Positions 34,202 through 42,992 of a stretch of DNA of 50,273 nucleotides are shown here, one piece after another. The notes beneath the pieces are model-generated. The model did no database searches. It was not told the DNA's origin and worked only from the letters and a program-made list of their open reading frames with translations. Numbering within the stretch: position 1 is the stretch's first letter; each line of letters starts with the position of its first letter. Both the position numbers and the translations under genes were made by a program. The stretch comes from Bacteroidales bacterium (GTDB lineage: Bacteria; Bacteroidota; Bacteroidia; Bacteroidales; FEN-979): positions 1-50,273 of the forward strand of contig JADGPR010000016.1 in NCBI GenBank assembly GCA_017882335.1, given 5' to 3'.

Positions 34202-35080
34202 TCAGACATTAATGTTACGGATTTCGGCTGCTACCTCCTCCATCAGCCACATCGGGGTGGAGGTCGCACCACAAACGCCGACATTGCAGACTTTGAAAAA
34301 CCATTCCCTTCGAAGATCTTCCTTTCCGGATACAAGGTGCGTATTGGGGTTCACATCTTTACAAACCTGATAAAGGATCATCCCGTTTGAGCTTTTCTTT
34401 CCGCTGACAAAGATCACCGCTTCAAATTTCCCGGCAAACCTCTGTAACTTCCCGGAACGGTTTGATACCTGCCGGCAGATCGTGTCGTTCCAACGGAAAT
34501 CGATATTTCCTCCAGGCGTCACTGATTCCATCCGTTGCCGGATCTTTTCAATGATCTCCTGGAAACCGTTGACACTCTTGGTTGTTTGGGAATACAGGTG
34601 GACCGGCCTCCTGAAATCGATCTTGCCAAGGTCATCCTCGCTTCCAATTACAATGGCTTTCCCCAGCGTTTGCCCCCGCAACCCGTTGACTTCAGCATGA
34701 CCTTCTTTTCCATAGATCACGATCTGGCCACCTTTATCCTGCATCTCCTCGAATCCATAACGGATCTCATTCTGAAGGTTCAGCACGATGGGACAGGATG
34801 CATCGATCAGCTCAAGGTTGTTTTTCAAAGCGATACGGTAGGTTTCGGGTGGCTCACCATGAGCGCGGATCAATACCTTGCAATCGTGCAGCTGGTCGAG
34901 TTCATCGTGTTCGATGATGATCAGCCCCATATCCTTCAGCCTTTTTACCTCCATGTTATTGTGAACAATATCACCGAGACAATAGAACTTATCACTCTTT
35001 GCCAGTTCCCGTTCGGCGATTTCAATGGCATAAACAACGCCAAAGCAAAATCCGGAATGAGGATCGATCGTTACATTCAT
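34202..35080 (-). CDS. ispH: 4-hydroxy-3-methylbut-2-enyl diphosphate reductase
   Basis: It performs the last step of the MEP isoprenoid pathway using an iron-sulfur cluster. Three cluster cysteines are seen in HSGFCFGV, DASCPIV and VCGATSTP, and the active-site block is RAHGEPPETY. The length of 292 residues is normal. The frame runs on upstream to 35290, through the ACAGGCGG array and into the MFS gene, but the -7 box at 35099-35106 and the conserved start MNVTIDPHSGFC show that translation begins at 35080. Confidence 0.96.
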   Translation of the reverse strand: MNVTIDPHSGFCFGVVYAIEIAERELAKSDKFYCLGDIVHNNMEVKRLKDMGLIIIEHDELDQLHDCKVLIRAHGEPPETYRIALKNNLELIDASCPIVLNLQNEIRYGFEEMQDKGGQIVIYGKEGHAEVNGLRGQTLGKAIVIGSEDDLGKIDFRRPVHLYSQTTKSVNGFQEIIEKIRQRMESVTPGGNIDFRWNDTICRQVSNRSGKLQRFAGKFEAVIFVSGKKSSNGMILYQVCKDVNPNTHLVSGKEDLRREWFFKVCNVGVCGATSTPMWLMEEVAAEIRNINV

Positions 35081-35098
35081 AATCGAAATATGATAAGG

Positions 35099-35106
35099 CA
35101 AAGGTA
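35099..35106 (-). promoter_or_regulatory. -7 promoter box of ispH
   Basis: The minus strand reads TACCTTTG, matching TAnnTTTG, 18 bp before the ATG. The -33 region falls in the ACAGGCGG array and no TTG was found there. Confidence 0.45.
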
Positions 35107-35111
35107 CAAAA

Positions 35112-35170
35112 ACAAGTTGGACAGGCGGACAGGCGGACAGGCGGACAGGCGGACAAGTTGGACAGGTCGG
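35112..35170. repeat. ACAGGCGG octamer array
   Basis: Four perfect ACAGGCGG units stand between two ACAAGTTGG units, followed by ACAGGTCGG. It fills the spacer between the MFS gene and ispH, immediately upstream of the ispH -7 box. Confidence 0.9.
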
Positions 35171-35180
35171 AGAAACGACG

Positions 35181-36488
35181 TTAATCTCCTGCATATAATT
35201 TTCTTCCCCTGGTTTCCGGGAAGGTCCAGATCCAGGCGCCGGTAAGCAGGGCAAATACGGCTGCCAGCGAGATTCCTCCGCCCAGTCCATATTTCATTGC
35301 GATTATGGAAATGATGACCGGGGTGAAGAATTGGATTCCTCTTGCAAGATTAAAAGCGGATCCCATGGCAGTGCTGCGGATCGAAGTTGGAAAAAGTTCT
35401 GAAAACAGCGAGCCGAATCCGCCGAACATGCCGGTACCAAATCCAACCATGAACATAAAGAAAAGTATAATAAACGGGTACATCACAATATTATCCCAGA
35501 AAATGGTCACCATGACTAATCCCAGCGCCATGATAACAGAATAAATGCTATAAGCCGGACGTCTTCCCAGCCGGTCTGCCACGAGACCAAAAATGAGGTA
35601 TCCGAGAAATCCCCCTGTTTGTGTGACCAGGATCCAGAAGGCTGATTTCGTAAGTGTAAAGTTCCTTTCCGTATGAAGGTAGCCAGGCATCCATGAGTAC
35701 GTCAGCCAGTATGCCGACATATCAAAGATCGCCAGTACCAAGCCGAGGATGAAATATTTCCGGTTTGCTTTTGAGAAGAGTATTTGAAATTGCCGGAGAC
35801 CGGTATTCCCTTTTTCTCTGACCGTTGCAAGTCCCGATTGAATGATCTTTTTCCGGCGCAACCAAAGGTCGGATTCCGGTAAGTGTCTTCGTATAAACAG
35901 CACCAAAATAGCAGGAAGCAGGGAAATAAAGAAACATGCTCTCCAACCGATGACAGGTGAAATCAGTCCTCCCACGATTGAGGCAAGGGCAATTCCGATC
36001 GGTGCGCCGGTTTGCATCATGGCGCAATATCGCCCGCGGACTTTTGCAGGAAATGTTTCACCGATATACGTCTGCCCGGTTCCCCATTCTCCACCGACAC
36101 CCAGCCCGGTAAGTATCCGGAACACCATTAATAGCCAGAAGCTGCCAGCCATTCCCGATAGAAATGTACCAACCGAATAAGTCAATATTGTCAATTGCAG
36201 TATCGGTCTACGACCGAAACGATCTGACAAAATCCCAAAGATCACACCTCCGACAGCGGTTGCTGCCAATGAAGCGCCAAGAACATATGACATTTGCAGA
36301 TTTGTAAAATTGTATTCCCTGGAGATGGGGATCAATAAAAAAGTGAACAGGATCAGGTCATAAAAATCAAAGACCCAGCCGGCCCAGCTCATCGCCAAAA
36401 TCTTATAATGGCGGGAGGTTAATTTTTCATATTCGTTAAGAAGCTTTGGCTGTGTATCAGAGGACAAAGGAACAGGATGTTCAGGCAT
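35181..36488 (-). CDS. MFS transporter (metabolite:H+ symporter type)
   Basis: The 435-residue inner-membrane protein has 12 predicted helices. The first is WAGWVFDFYDLILFTFLL, and the family loop GILSDRFGRRPILQLT lies between helices 2 and 3; its counterpart LVADRLGRRPAYSIY lies in the second half. The FDFYDL start and GVGGEWGTGQTYIGE resemble the sugar/metabolite:H+ symporters. The substrate is unknown. A longer frame to 36560 contains the -7 box (36522-36529), so the ATG at 36488 is chosen. The gene ends 100 bp upstream of ispH. Confidence 0.9.
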   Translation of the reverse strand: MPEHPVPLSSDTQPKLLNEYEKLTSRHYKILAMSWAGWVFDFYDLILFTFLLIPISREYNFTNLQMSYVLGASLAATAVGGVIFGILSDRFGRRPILQLTILTYSVGTFLSGMAGSFWLLMVFRILTGLGVGGEWGTGQTYIGETFPAKVRGRYCAMMQTGAPIGIALASIVGGLISPVIGWRACFFISLLPAILVLFIRRHLPESDLWLRRKKIIQSGLATVREKGNTGLRQFQILFSKANRKYFILGLVLAIFDMSAYWLTYSWMPGYLHTERNFTLTKSAFWILVTQTGGFLGYLIFGLVADRLGRRPAYSIYSVIMALGLVMVTIFWDNIVMYPFIILFFMFMVGFGTGMFGGFGSLFSELFPTSIRSTAMGSAFNLARGIQFFTPVIISIIAMKYGLGGGISLAAVFALLTGAWIWTFPETRGRKLYAGD

Positions 36489-36521
36489 CGGATCAGGATT
36501 TGTTTCAGAATTATTCCAGGA

Positions 36522-36529
36522 CAAAGATA
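36522..36529 (-). promoter_or_regulatory. -7 promoter box of the MFS gene
   Basis: The minus strand reads TATCTTTG, matching TAnnTTTG, 33 bp before the ATG at 36488. The -33 position reads CTG rather than TTG. Confidence 0.5.
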
Positions 36530-36589
36530 AAATTTCTCTTTTAGTAAATTCAGTAAACAATAATCATTCATTATAATTTTAGAAAGATG

Positions 36590-36633
36590 AGTTTGGAAAG
36601 TTTGTAAAGTTTTTAAAATTTATAGAGTTTCGA
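36590..36633. repeat. GTTTGTAAA nonamer repeats
   Basis: AGTTTGGAAAG, GTTTGTAAAG and TTTTTAAAA-like units stand in series. Related units occur at 26196-26233, about 38494-38515 and 38651-38678. The rest of the 348 bp spacer to 36836 holds only the promoter at 36759. Confidence 0.7.
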
Positions 36634-36758
36634 TAACCTGACGAAAAAATAGTTCGCACTGGTGTGCAAATGTTAGGTTAAGTTCTTATCATTTTTGCAT
36701 TATATAGGATTCATAATATGCCAGTTACGATATTTAATTAATTTACGTTTTACCTCAA

Positions 36759-36789
36759 TTGATATCTGTGAGTATAGTATGTATATTTG
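36759..36789 (+). promoter_or_regulatory. Bacteroidota-type promoter of the T9SS protein at 36837
   Basis: TTG (36759-36761), a 20 bp spacer and TATATTTG (36782-36789) match the pattern. Transcription would begin near 36796, about 40 bp before the ATG. Confidence 0.75.
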
Positions 36790-36836
36790 TACGGATAATT
36801 GAATGGTATTTCAGGTCCTTCTAATTTACAGGTTTT

Positions 36837-38312
36837 ATGAAAAGACTAGGATTTATCCTATGCTCTGTAGTCAACTACGTGTTTTGCCTGTTATTCAATC
36901 CGGTATTTTCACAGGATCAGTCGGCATATTCTATTCTTTTTATGAACCCGGCTGATGAGAAGCCACTTGATATAGTTGAAGATTCTATTGGAATATTTTA
37001 TGCAATAGGGAATGCGGGCTATGCTAATCAACCCGAGTCATTTCGGGGACTTGTATATAGGTTTAAATCACCAATTGATACAATTAGCAGGCGAGTAGCC
37101 TTTCATGATACGGTTGTACGATTTTTTAAAATTATATCAAGACAGGATGAAGATTTTCTCATTTTAGGAACTATTTCTAATCCTCCCAATTATAATGAAC
37201 GCTTACTCATTGCATTCCTAGATAAGAACCTTAATATTTTATCAAGGAAGGAATATTCCATTAAAGATTACACAATGATTGATCGGATGGAATACGTAAT
37301 TGGAAGAGATAATTCAATCTGGTTATATGGTAGTGTTAGCTACCACCCTGACCCTGCCATGGATTTTTTCCTCTGCAAACTTAATGCTAAAGGAGATACA
37401 CTTAAAACTGGTTTTTACTATCCACATAATCCTTTAGGATATAGTGCGTTGTTTTCTCCAGATAGTTCAAAAATCTGGATTTTCGGCCAATCTTTTGACA
37501 ACATCGGATGGGGAGAGAGAGTTGTCTTCGATACAAATTTTAATTTTATCTCTCAACAAACACTTCCTAATGAGATTCTCCCGAATATAAATACGCGTTG
37601 GTACTCTTCCGATAAATTTCTGTTAGGGGGATTGCATATTTTTAACAGACCCGAGCAAGATGACGACATCAGTGTTTCATTTCTCGATACTGCCTTGAAT
37701 AGTTCTCCAGTTCATTATTATGGTGTATATGACACCATAGACGATCCAGGTGCAGAAAGATTCATTGATTTTCATGACCCTTCAAGAATCTTCTATGCAG
37801 GGATCCATAACCTTCAATTTTCATTTTACCCGCACGGAATTTCCTGGATCATGACTGGACTGCTTGATTCAAACTTGAATACCATTTATCAAAGAATTTA
37901 TGGTGGAGACGCTTACTACATAGCATACTCACTCTTGTCGACAAAAGATGGCGGCTACGTAGTTGCCGGGGGAAGATATGATTATCATACGCAAATCAAT
38001 GAAAAGGATGTAATTTTCTTAAAGTATGATTCTTCGGGCTCGTTAACAGGTATATCTTCAAAAAACAACTCTCAAATTCAATCTTTTCTATTTTACCCCA
38101 ATCCCGGGAATGAGGTCATAATAGTAGATGGTCTTATGGACGGATCAGAATTTGAATTGTACAATCAACGAGGGTCGCTTGTTAGATCTCTCTTTCTTGT
38201 CAACGGGAAAAATTTCATTTCTACTGTCAAATTACAGGCTGGGGAATGTTATATCTATAAAATTACAAAATCCAAGACAATAGTATTTACAGGTAAATGG
38301 ATAAAAAGATAA
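36837..38312 (+). CDS. Secreted T9SS-dependent protein of unknown function
   Basis: The 491-residue product has a signal peptide ending PVFSQ (about residue 30) and a C-terminal T9SS type A sorting domain (about 420-491: FLFYPNPGNEVIIVDG, ending IVFTGKWIKR). The middle has repeated short beta-hairpin blocks with aromatic-glycine turns (YGSVSYHP, GGLHIFNRP, AGGRYDYH), suggesting a beta-propeller; no catalytic motif is seen. The coding region is visibly more AT-rich than neighbouring genes and is bordered by nonamer repeats and a large palindrome, which may indicate acquisition. Confidence 0.82.
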   Translation: MKRLGFILCSVVNYVFCLLFNPVFSQDQSAYSILFMNPADEKPLDIVEDSIGIFYAIGNAGYANQPESFRGLVYRFKSPIDTISRRVAFHDTVVRFFKIISRQDEDFLILGTISNPPNYNERLLIAFLDKNLNILSRKEYSIKDYTMIDRMEYVIGRDNSIWLYGSVSYHPDPAMDFFLCKLNAKGDTLKTGFYYPHNPLGYSALFSPDSSKIWIFGQSFDNIGWGERVVFDTNFNFISQQTLPNEILPNINTRWYSSDKFLLGGLHIFNRPEQDDDISVSFLDTALNSSPVHYYGVYDTIDDPGAERFIDFHDPSRIFYAGIHNLQFSFYPHGISWIMTGLLDSNLNTIYQRIYGGDAYYIAYSLLSTKDGGYVVAGGRYDYHTQINEKDVIFLKYDSSGSLTGISSKNNSQIQSFLFYPNPGNEVIIVDGLMDGSEFELYNQRGSLVRSLFLVNGKNFISTVKLQAGECYIYKITKSKTIVFTGKWIKR

Positions 38313-38732
38313 CCTTAAAACGAACTATCATGAAATGGATATGCCGACTAAATTGACCACATCGCGCCGAAGTGGTTTGACACCTTCCCTACCATGATCT
38401 GTTACGATCCTTTCCTAGTGTATAATTGGTATAAAACCGATTTACATTTTATTTCCTTTTATTCAGCAGCTTCATTTATTTTACATTATCGTTTAGTTTG
38501 TAAAGTTTGGCCTTTATAAAAATGCATACTTTTAGAGTAACCGAGGTAATATGAATTACCCCGTGCTTTAGCGCGGGGTAATTCATATCACGAATAAACA
38601 TTAAAATCACTTTTCTGTATGATTCCAAGTACGCATTATTGTGATGACCATAAAGTTTGTAAAGTCTATAAAGTTATTTGCTGAAACTTAAAGTAAGTGT
38701 AATTTAGTAGCTTCTTTAGTAGCAATAATATC
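38313..38732. other. 420 bp spacer with palindrome and nonamer repeats
   Basis: No complete gene was found. The frame from about 38353 to 38517 is open on the plus strand without a start codon (contains HIAPKWFDTFPTMICYDPF) and could be a gene remnant, but no family is recognised. Nonamer units occur near 38494-38515 and 38651-38678, and the large palindrome lies at 38549-38588. Confidence 0.6.
38549..38588. repeat. REP-like palindrome with an 18 bp stem
   Basis: Two 18 bp arms (38549-38566 and 38571-38588) pair with one G-T wobble around the loop TTTA. The core reads ATTACCCCGTGC / GCGCGGGGTAAT. Such elements resemble the palindromes mobilised by REP-associated tyrosine transposases. No T run follows, so a terminator is less likely. 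No transposase gene is in the window. Confidence 0.85.
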
Positions 38733-40670
38733 ATGCGTAAAATAATACTGCTAATTATCTTAACGGGATTATTGATCCAGGTCGCAACCGGCATGGCGCA
38801 ACAATACAAGTCTGTCCCGGCCTATGCTTTCCATACCCTCAATTATAAAATGGACATCGACCTTTATCATTGTTTTACCGCTCCCTACCCGAATGATTTT
38901 ATGGCCACCCTGGTTCATAGGGTGAAAGCCGATTCTTCTATCCAAACTATCCTGCTTAATGCAAATAATTCCTCCCTGCAGATAGATTCTGTCAGGTTGG
39001 CGGGAACTTCATTCACGTATTCAAACAACCTGCTGGCTGTCAACCTCAATCGCATTTACCAACCAGGCGAAATATTTGATATTAAGATCTTCTACAAGCA
39101 TCTGGATGTGGACGATGGTGCTTTCTTTGCAGGAAACGGCATGGTTTTCACGAATTGTGAACCCGAGCGGGCACGTTTCTGGTTTCCCTGTCATGATGTT
39201 CCTTCCGATAAGGCGACCTTCGACCTTACGGTCAAAACCCCTGTCAATATCACACTGGGATCGAACGGGATCCTGGCAGACTCCACAATTCATGGCGATA
39301 CGCTGTATTATCACTGGATCAGCACCGACCCGCTGGCAACCTATCTTGCGGTGATCGCTGCTGCAGACAATTACCTGCTGAAAATCCTTTACTGGCATAA
39401 GTTATCAAATCCTTTCGACAGCATCCCGATCCGCTTCTATTACCGGCCAGGTGAAGATCCCGATCCGGTCGCCAATGTCATCATTCCCCTGACAGACTTT
39501 TATTCGCAAACCTTTTGCGAATATCCTTTTCAGAAAGCAGGGTTTGCCAGCATGAATGAACTCTTTTATGGCGGCGGAATGGAAAACCAGACACTGATCA
39601 GCCTTTGTTCCACTTGCTGGCGTGAATCGCTTGCTGCCCATGAATATGCCCACATGTGGTTCGGCGACCTGATCACCTGCGCTACCTGGTCGGATATTTG
39701 GCTGAATGAGGGGTTTGCCACCTGGACGACCGTGTATTGGCAGGAACATAATCAGGGGTATGCATCGTATAAATCCTTTCTCATCAACCTGTATGCGAAA
39801 CCATATCTCGCCAACAACCCGGGGTTTGCCATTGCAGATTCTTCGTGGGCACATCGAACACCATCCTTCGACACTCTTTTCAACACCTACATTACTTATG
39901 AAAAAGGCGCCTGTATGGTCCACCAACTGAGGTATGTTCTCGGAGATTCACTGTTCTTCAGCGTTCTGAAGGCTTATGTCAAGGATACAACCCTTCGCTA
40001 CAAATCGGCAACGATCGGCGACCTGATGAACGTGACCAACAATGTTACCGGAACGAATTACGACTGGTTTTTCCACGACTGGGTCTTTCAACCGAATCAC
40101 CCGAAGTACCAGAACACTTATGATATCCAGCAAAATGTGACAAGTTCATTTACATTGCGCTTCCTGGCACAACAAACCCAGGCAGATCCATCCTTTTTCC
40201 GCATGATCCTTCCACTGAAGATTGTCTTCGCCGATAGCACCGATACGATTGTCCGTGTGATGAATACCATCAACAACCAGTTATTTTCTTTTACTTTCGG
40301 AAAGCAACCCGTTCGCCTGGTCTTTGACCCCGATACCAACATCATGCTGAAGGAAGGATCAACGGGGCTTGGAATCATTAATATTCCCGGCGATTCCGTT
40401 CCTTTCAACCTGTTTCAAAACGTTCCCAATCCCGCCGGTAATAATACAGACATTCCATACTTTCTCCAATATCCCATGCATGTCACACTGGAAATTATTG
40501 ACATTTCAGGAAAATCCATTGCTTTTCCGTACAATGAATACAAACCCGCAGGAAGATTTATTTTCACACTTGATTGTTCGGGACTTCGACCGGGAACTTA
40601 CTTTTATCGGATGAAAGCCGGAAAGTACAAGATGACGAAGAAGATGGTAATCATGCCATCAAAAGATTGA
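38733..40670 (+). CDS. Secreted M1 family aminopeptidase with T9SS sorting domain
   Basis: The 645-residue zinc peptidase has a signal peptide ending GMAQ. The GAMEN-type substrate motif is GGGMENQT. The zinc site is HEYAH, followed after 18 residues by E in WLNEGFATW (HExxH-x18-E). An M1 N-terminal beta domain covers about residues 30-230, and a T9SS type A sorting domain covers about 560-645 (FNLFQNVPNPAGNN; PGTYFYRMKAGKYKMTKKMVI). It should remove N-terminal residues from peptides at the cell surface. The acyltransferase gene follows after 14 bp. Confidence 0.93.
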   Translation: MRKIILLIILTGLLIQVATGMAQQYKSVPAYAFHTLNYKMDIDLYHCFTAPYPNDFMATLVHRVKADSSIQTILLNANNSSLQIDSVRLAGTSFTYSNNLLAVNLNRIYQPGEIFDIKIFYKHLDVDDGAFFAGNGMVFTNCEPERARFWFPCHDVPSDKATFDLTVKTPVNITLGSNGILADSTIHGDTLYYHWISTDPLATYLAVIAAADNYLLKILYWHKLSNPFDSIPIRFYYRPGEDPDPVANVIIPLTDFYSQTFCEYPFQKAGFASMNELFYGGGMENQTLISLCSTCWRESLAAHEYAHMWFGDLITCATWSDIWLNEGFATWTTVYWQEHNQGYASYKSFLINLYAKPYLANNPGFAIADSSWAHRTPSFDTLFNTYITYEKGACMVHQLRYVLGDSLFFSVLKAYVKDTTLRYKSATIGDLMNVTNNVTGTNYDWFFHDWVFQPNHPKYQNTYDIQQNVTSSFTLRFLAQQTQADPSFFRMILPLKIVFADSTDTIVRVMNTINNQLFSFTFGKQPVRLVFDPDTNIMLKEGSTGLGIINIPGDSVPFNLFQNVPNPAGNNTDIPYFLQYPMHVTLEIIDISGKSIAFPYNEYKPAGRFIFTLDCSGLRPGTYFYRMKAGKYKMTKKMVIMPSKD

Positions 40671-40684
40671 ATTGAGCCATCTAA

Positions 40685-41830
40685 ATGAGGATTGTTTTTC
40701 ACTTCATCCGTAAACTGCGGAACATTTTTCTCCTGCATCCCGATTATGAAAACCGGGTTTACGGGCTAGATATCATGCGGGCGCTTGCCATAATTTTCGT
40801 GGTGCTTGAGCATGGACTGATGCTAGACAAAGCCAATACCACTTTCCCATGGATCAAACTGATCAACGGAGTGGAATTGTTTTTCGTACTCAGCGGTTTT
40901 CTGATAGGTAGTATGCTGATCAGGATATTTGAGAAGTCAGATTCCTTTGGAATAAAAACGATGGGCAGATTCTGGATCCGTCGCTGGTTTAGAACACTCC
41001 CAAATTATTACCTGGTACTCCTGATCAATATTTTCATCGTTTATTTTGGGATTATCCATGAAGATTTCTCTCAATTCAACTGGAAATTCTTCTTTTTCCT
41101 GCAGAATTTTTCAGGGCCTTTTACGGATTTCTTCTGGGAATCATGGAGTCTGAGCATCGAAGAATGGTTTTATCTCATCTTCCCGATGCTTCTTGGACTT
41201 ATTTTCCTGCTGTTGAAAGTCTTCAGGGTACAAAAGAAATACATCTTCCTGATTTCAATTCTTATTCTGTTGTTTGTGCCATTATTACTAAGGATTTTCA
41301 TTGCTTCCAGGTTCACGGTGAATGAATTTTACCTCGGGACCCGGATACAAAAAGTGGTGATCTATCGCCTCGACAGTATTGCCCTGGGCCTCCTGGCCGC
41401 ATTCATCCAGCGATGGTACCCTGTATTCTGGCATAGATCAAGGAACATCAGTTTTATCATCGGAATTGTTGCCTGTTATATCATTCTTTACATTCATTGG
41501 CCACCGGATCTTTTTTTCACAAAAGTCTTCCGGATCTTCATCGAAAGTTTCTGCTGTTTTCTTTTATTACCCAAATTCGAAAGTATCCGTAAAGGTCCGA
41601 AGATCCTGATCAGGTTTTTCACTCATATCAGCCTGATCTCCTATTCTATGTACCTGCTGAACCTTGCTGTTATTTCCGAAGTGCTCTATGTCAACTTCCC
41701 TCCCCGAGGTCCGCATACTGCCTGGGCATTATACGGCGTATACTGGATCCTCGTCCTCATCTTCTCCACACTGCTTTATAAATATTATGAAAAGCCGATG
41801 ATGGATCTCAGGGACAGGTTCAGGAAATAA
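40685..41830 (+). CDS. Acyltransferase family 3 membrane protein
   Basis: The 381-residue inner-membrane protein has about ten predicted helices. The family start reads GLDIMRALAIIFVVLEHGLML with the conserved Arg and His. FFVLSGFLIGSMLI and SWSLSIEEWFYLIFP are typical acyltransferase 3 blocks. Such enzymes O-acylate surface polysaccharides or other exported glycans. It probably shares a transcript with the M1 aminopeptidase, 14 bp upstream; no functional link is evident. Confidence 0.93.
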   Translation: MRIVFHFIRKLRNIFLLHPDYENRVYGLDIMRALAIIFVVLEHGLMLDKANTTFPWIKLINGVELFFVLSGFLIGSMLIRIFEKSDSFGIKTMGRFWIRRWFRTLPNYYLVLLINIFIVYFGIIHEDFSQFNWKFFFFLQNFSGPFTDFFWESWSLSIEEWFYLIFPMLLGLIFLLLKVFRVQKKYIFLISILILLFVPLLLRIFIASRFTVNEFYLGTRIQKVVIYRLDSIALGLLAAFIQRWYPVFWHRSRNISFIIGIVACYIILYIHWPPDLFFTKVFRIFIESFCCFLLLPKFESIRKGPKILIRFFTHISLISYSMYLLNLAVISEVLYVNFPPRGPHTAWALYGVYWILVLIFSTLLYKYYEKPMMDLRDRFRK

Positions 41831-42038
41831 AATATCCGCCAAATCATCAATTATTTCATACTTTTGATTTTCCATAATCTGGATACACTGCTATTCTGAA
41901 TAGTTGTCATTAAGAGATCCAGGCAATTAATCCTCAAAATTTTATGTGAAGGTTATATGTACCTGATTAACCTGAAATCCCTGGAAAAAATTCCACCAGT
42001 TTTGAATAGCTGGATCATCTAAAGATTAAAACAAAAAA

Positions 42039-42941
42039 ATGAAACACTTCTTCTCTCCTTTCTTCAACCCGGTCAAGTTGGTAAAAGCCTATCGTTTTCA
42101 CAAAAAGACCGGCCGGTACGACAGGACAGTGAATGATCTGGAGTTAAAACTGTATTCGAAGATCCTGAAAAATGACATGCTTCACTTAGGGTATTTTGAC
42201 GATGTCAATACCGCTCCCGAATTTATCTCCATCGGGCACCTTGAGCAGGCACAGTACCGTTATGCAGAGATCATTGCCGAACAGATCCTCGACAAGGACC
42301 TTCCAGTTCTCGACGTGGGTTGCGGCATGGGAGGCTTGTCGAATTTCCTGCTCACCAAAGGGATCAATGTGGAGGCGCTTACACCCGACCGGAACCAGAT
42401 CGACTACATCGAAAGGCTGGAACATGGCCCTGTTTGTCATCACAGCCGGTTTGAAGATTTCAGGACAGAGAATAAATATGGTACAATAATCAACTCCGAA
42501 TCCTTACAATATCTGAACCTGGATAAAACCTTTCGTAAGGTTGATCATATCATTCTTCCGGGAGGAAGATGGATCATCACAGATGTATTCCGGAGACATG
42601 AGGAATCATCCAATCAATCAGGTCACCGCATCGGGGATCTTCTATGCAGGATCAAAGAACATGGATGGAAGATCGCCTATGAACGGGATATTACGCCGAA
42701 TATATTGCCGACGCTGAAACTACTCCACATGTATGTGGACCGTTACCTGATTCCGCTGTCGCATTATGCAGAAGAGAAATTTACCTACAAAAAAGCCTGG
42801 CTGTTCTACCTTACAAAAAATATCCGGCAAGCCATCTTCGTAAAATCAAAGAAAGAGATTCTTGCAATCCAGCCCGAACTTTTCGTCGCAGAGAAGAAAT
42901 ACATGCTTTATGTTCTTCAAAAGGAGATACCTTCTTCTTAA
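42039..42941 (+). CDS. Class I SAM-dependent methyltransferase
   Basis: The 300-residue product has methyltransferase motif I as VLDVGCGMGGLSNFLL (about residues 89-104), followed by INVEALTPDRNQI and the later SLQYLNLDKTFRKVD, LPGGRWIITDVFR. The N-terminal 80 residues are polar and resemble those of cyclopropane-fatty-acid-synthase or sterol/tocopherol-type methyltransferases. The substrate is not known. A -7-like TACTTTTG lies at 41859-41866, far upstream. The T9SS gene follows after 51 bp. Confidence 0.85.
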   Translation: MKHFFSPFFNPVKLVKAYRFHKKTGRYDRTVNDLELKLYSKILKNDMLHLGYFDDVNTAPEFISIGHLEQAQYRYAEIIAEQILDKDLPVLDVGCGMGGLSNFLLTKGINVEALTPDRNQIDYIERLEHGPVCHHSRFEDFRTENKYGTIINSESLQYLNLDKTFRKVDHIILPGGRWIITDVFRRHEESSNQSGHRIGDLLCRIKEHGWKIAYERDITPNILPTLKLLHMYVDRYLIPLSHYAEEKFTYKKAWLFYLTKNIRQAIFVKSKKEILAIQPELFVAEKKYMLYVLQKEIPSS

Positions 42942-42992
42942 ATAATTCCTTTATCCTAAAATCCGTATTATTAATATTTATGGAGGTGTAAA

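Noticed and set aside
34535-35245. A 236-codon plus-strand frame opposite ispH
   Set aside because: It resembles no protein and lies antisense to a clear ispH whose cysteines and active-site motifs are all conserved.
38549-38588. The palindrome as an intrinsic terminator of the T9SS gene
   Set aside because: No T run follows either arm, and it lies more than 230 bp after the stop codon.
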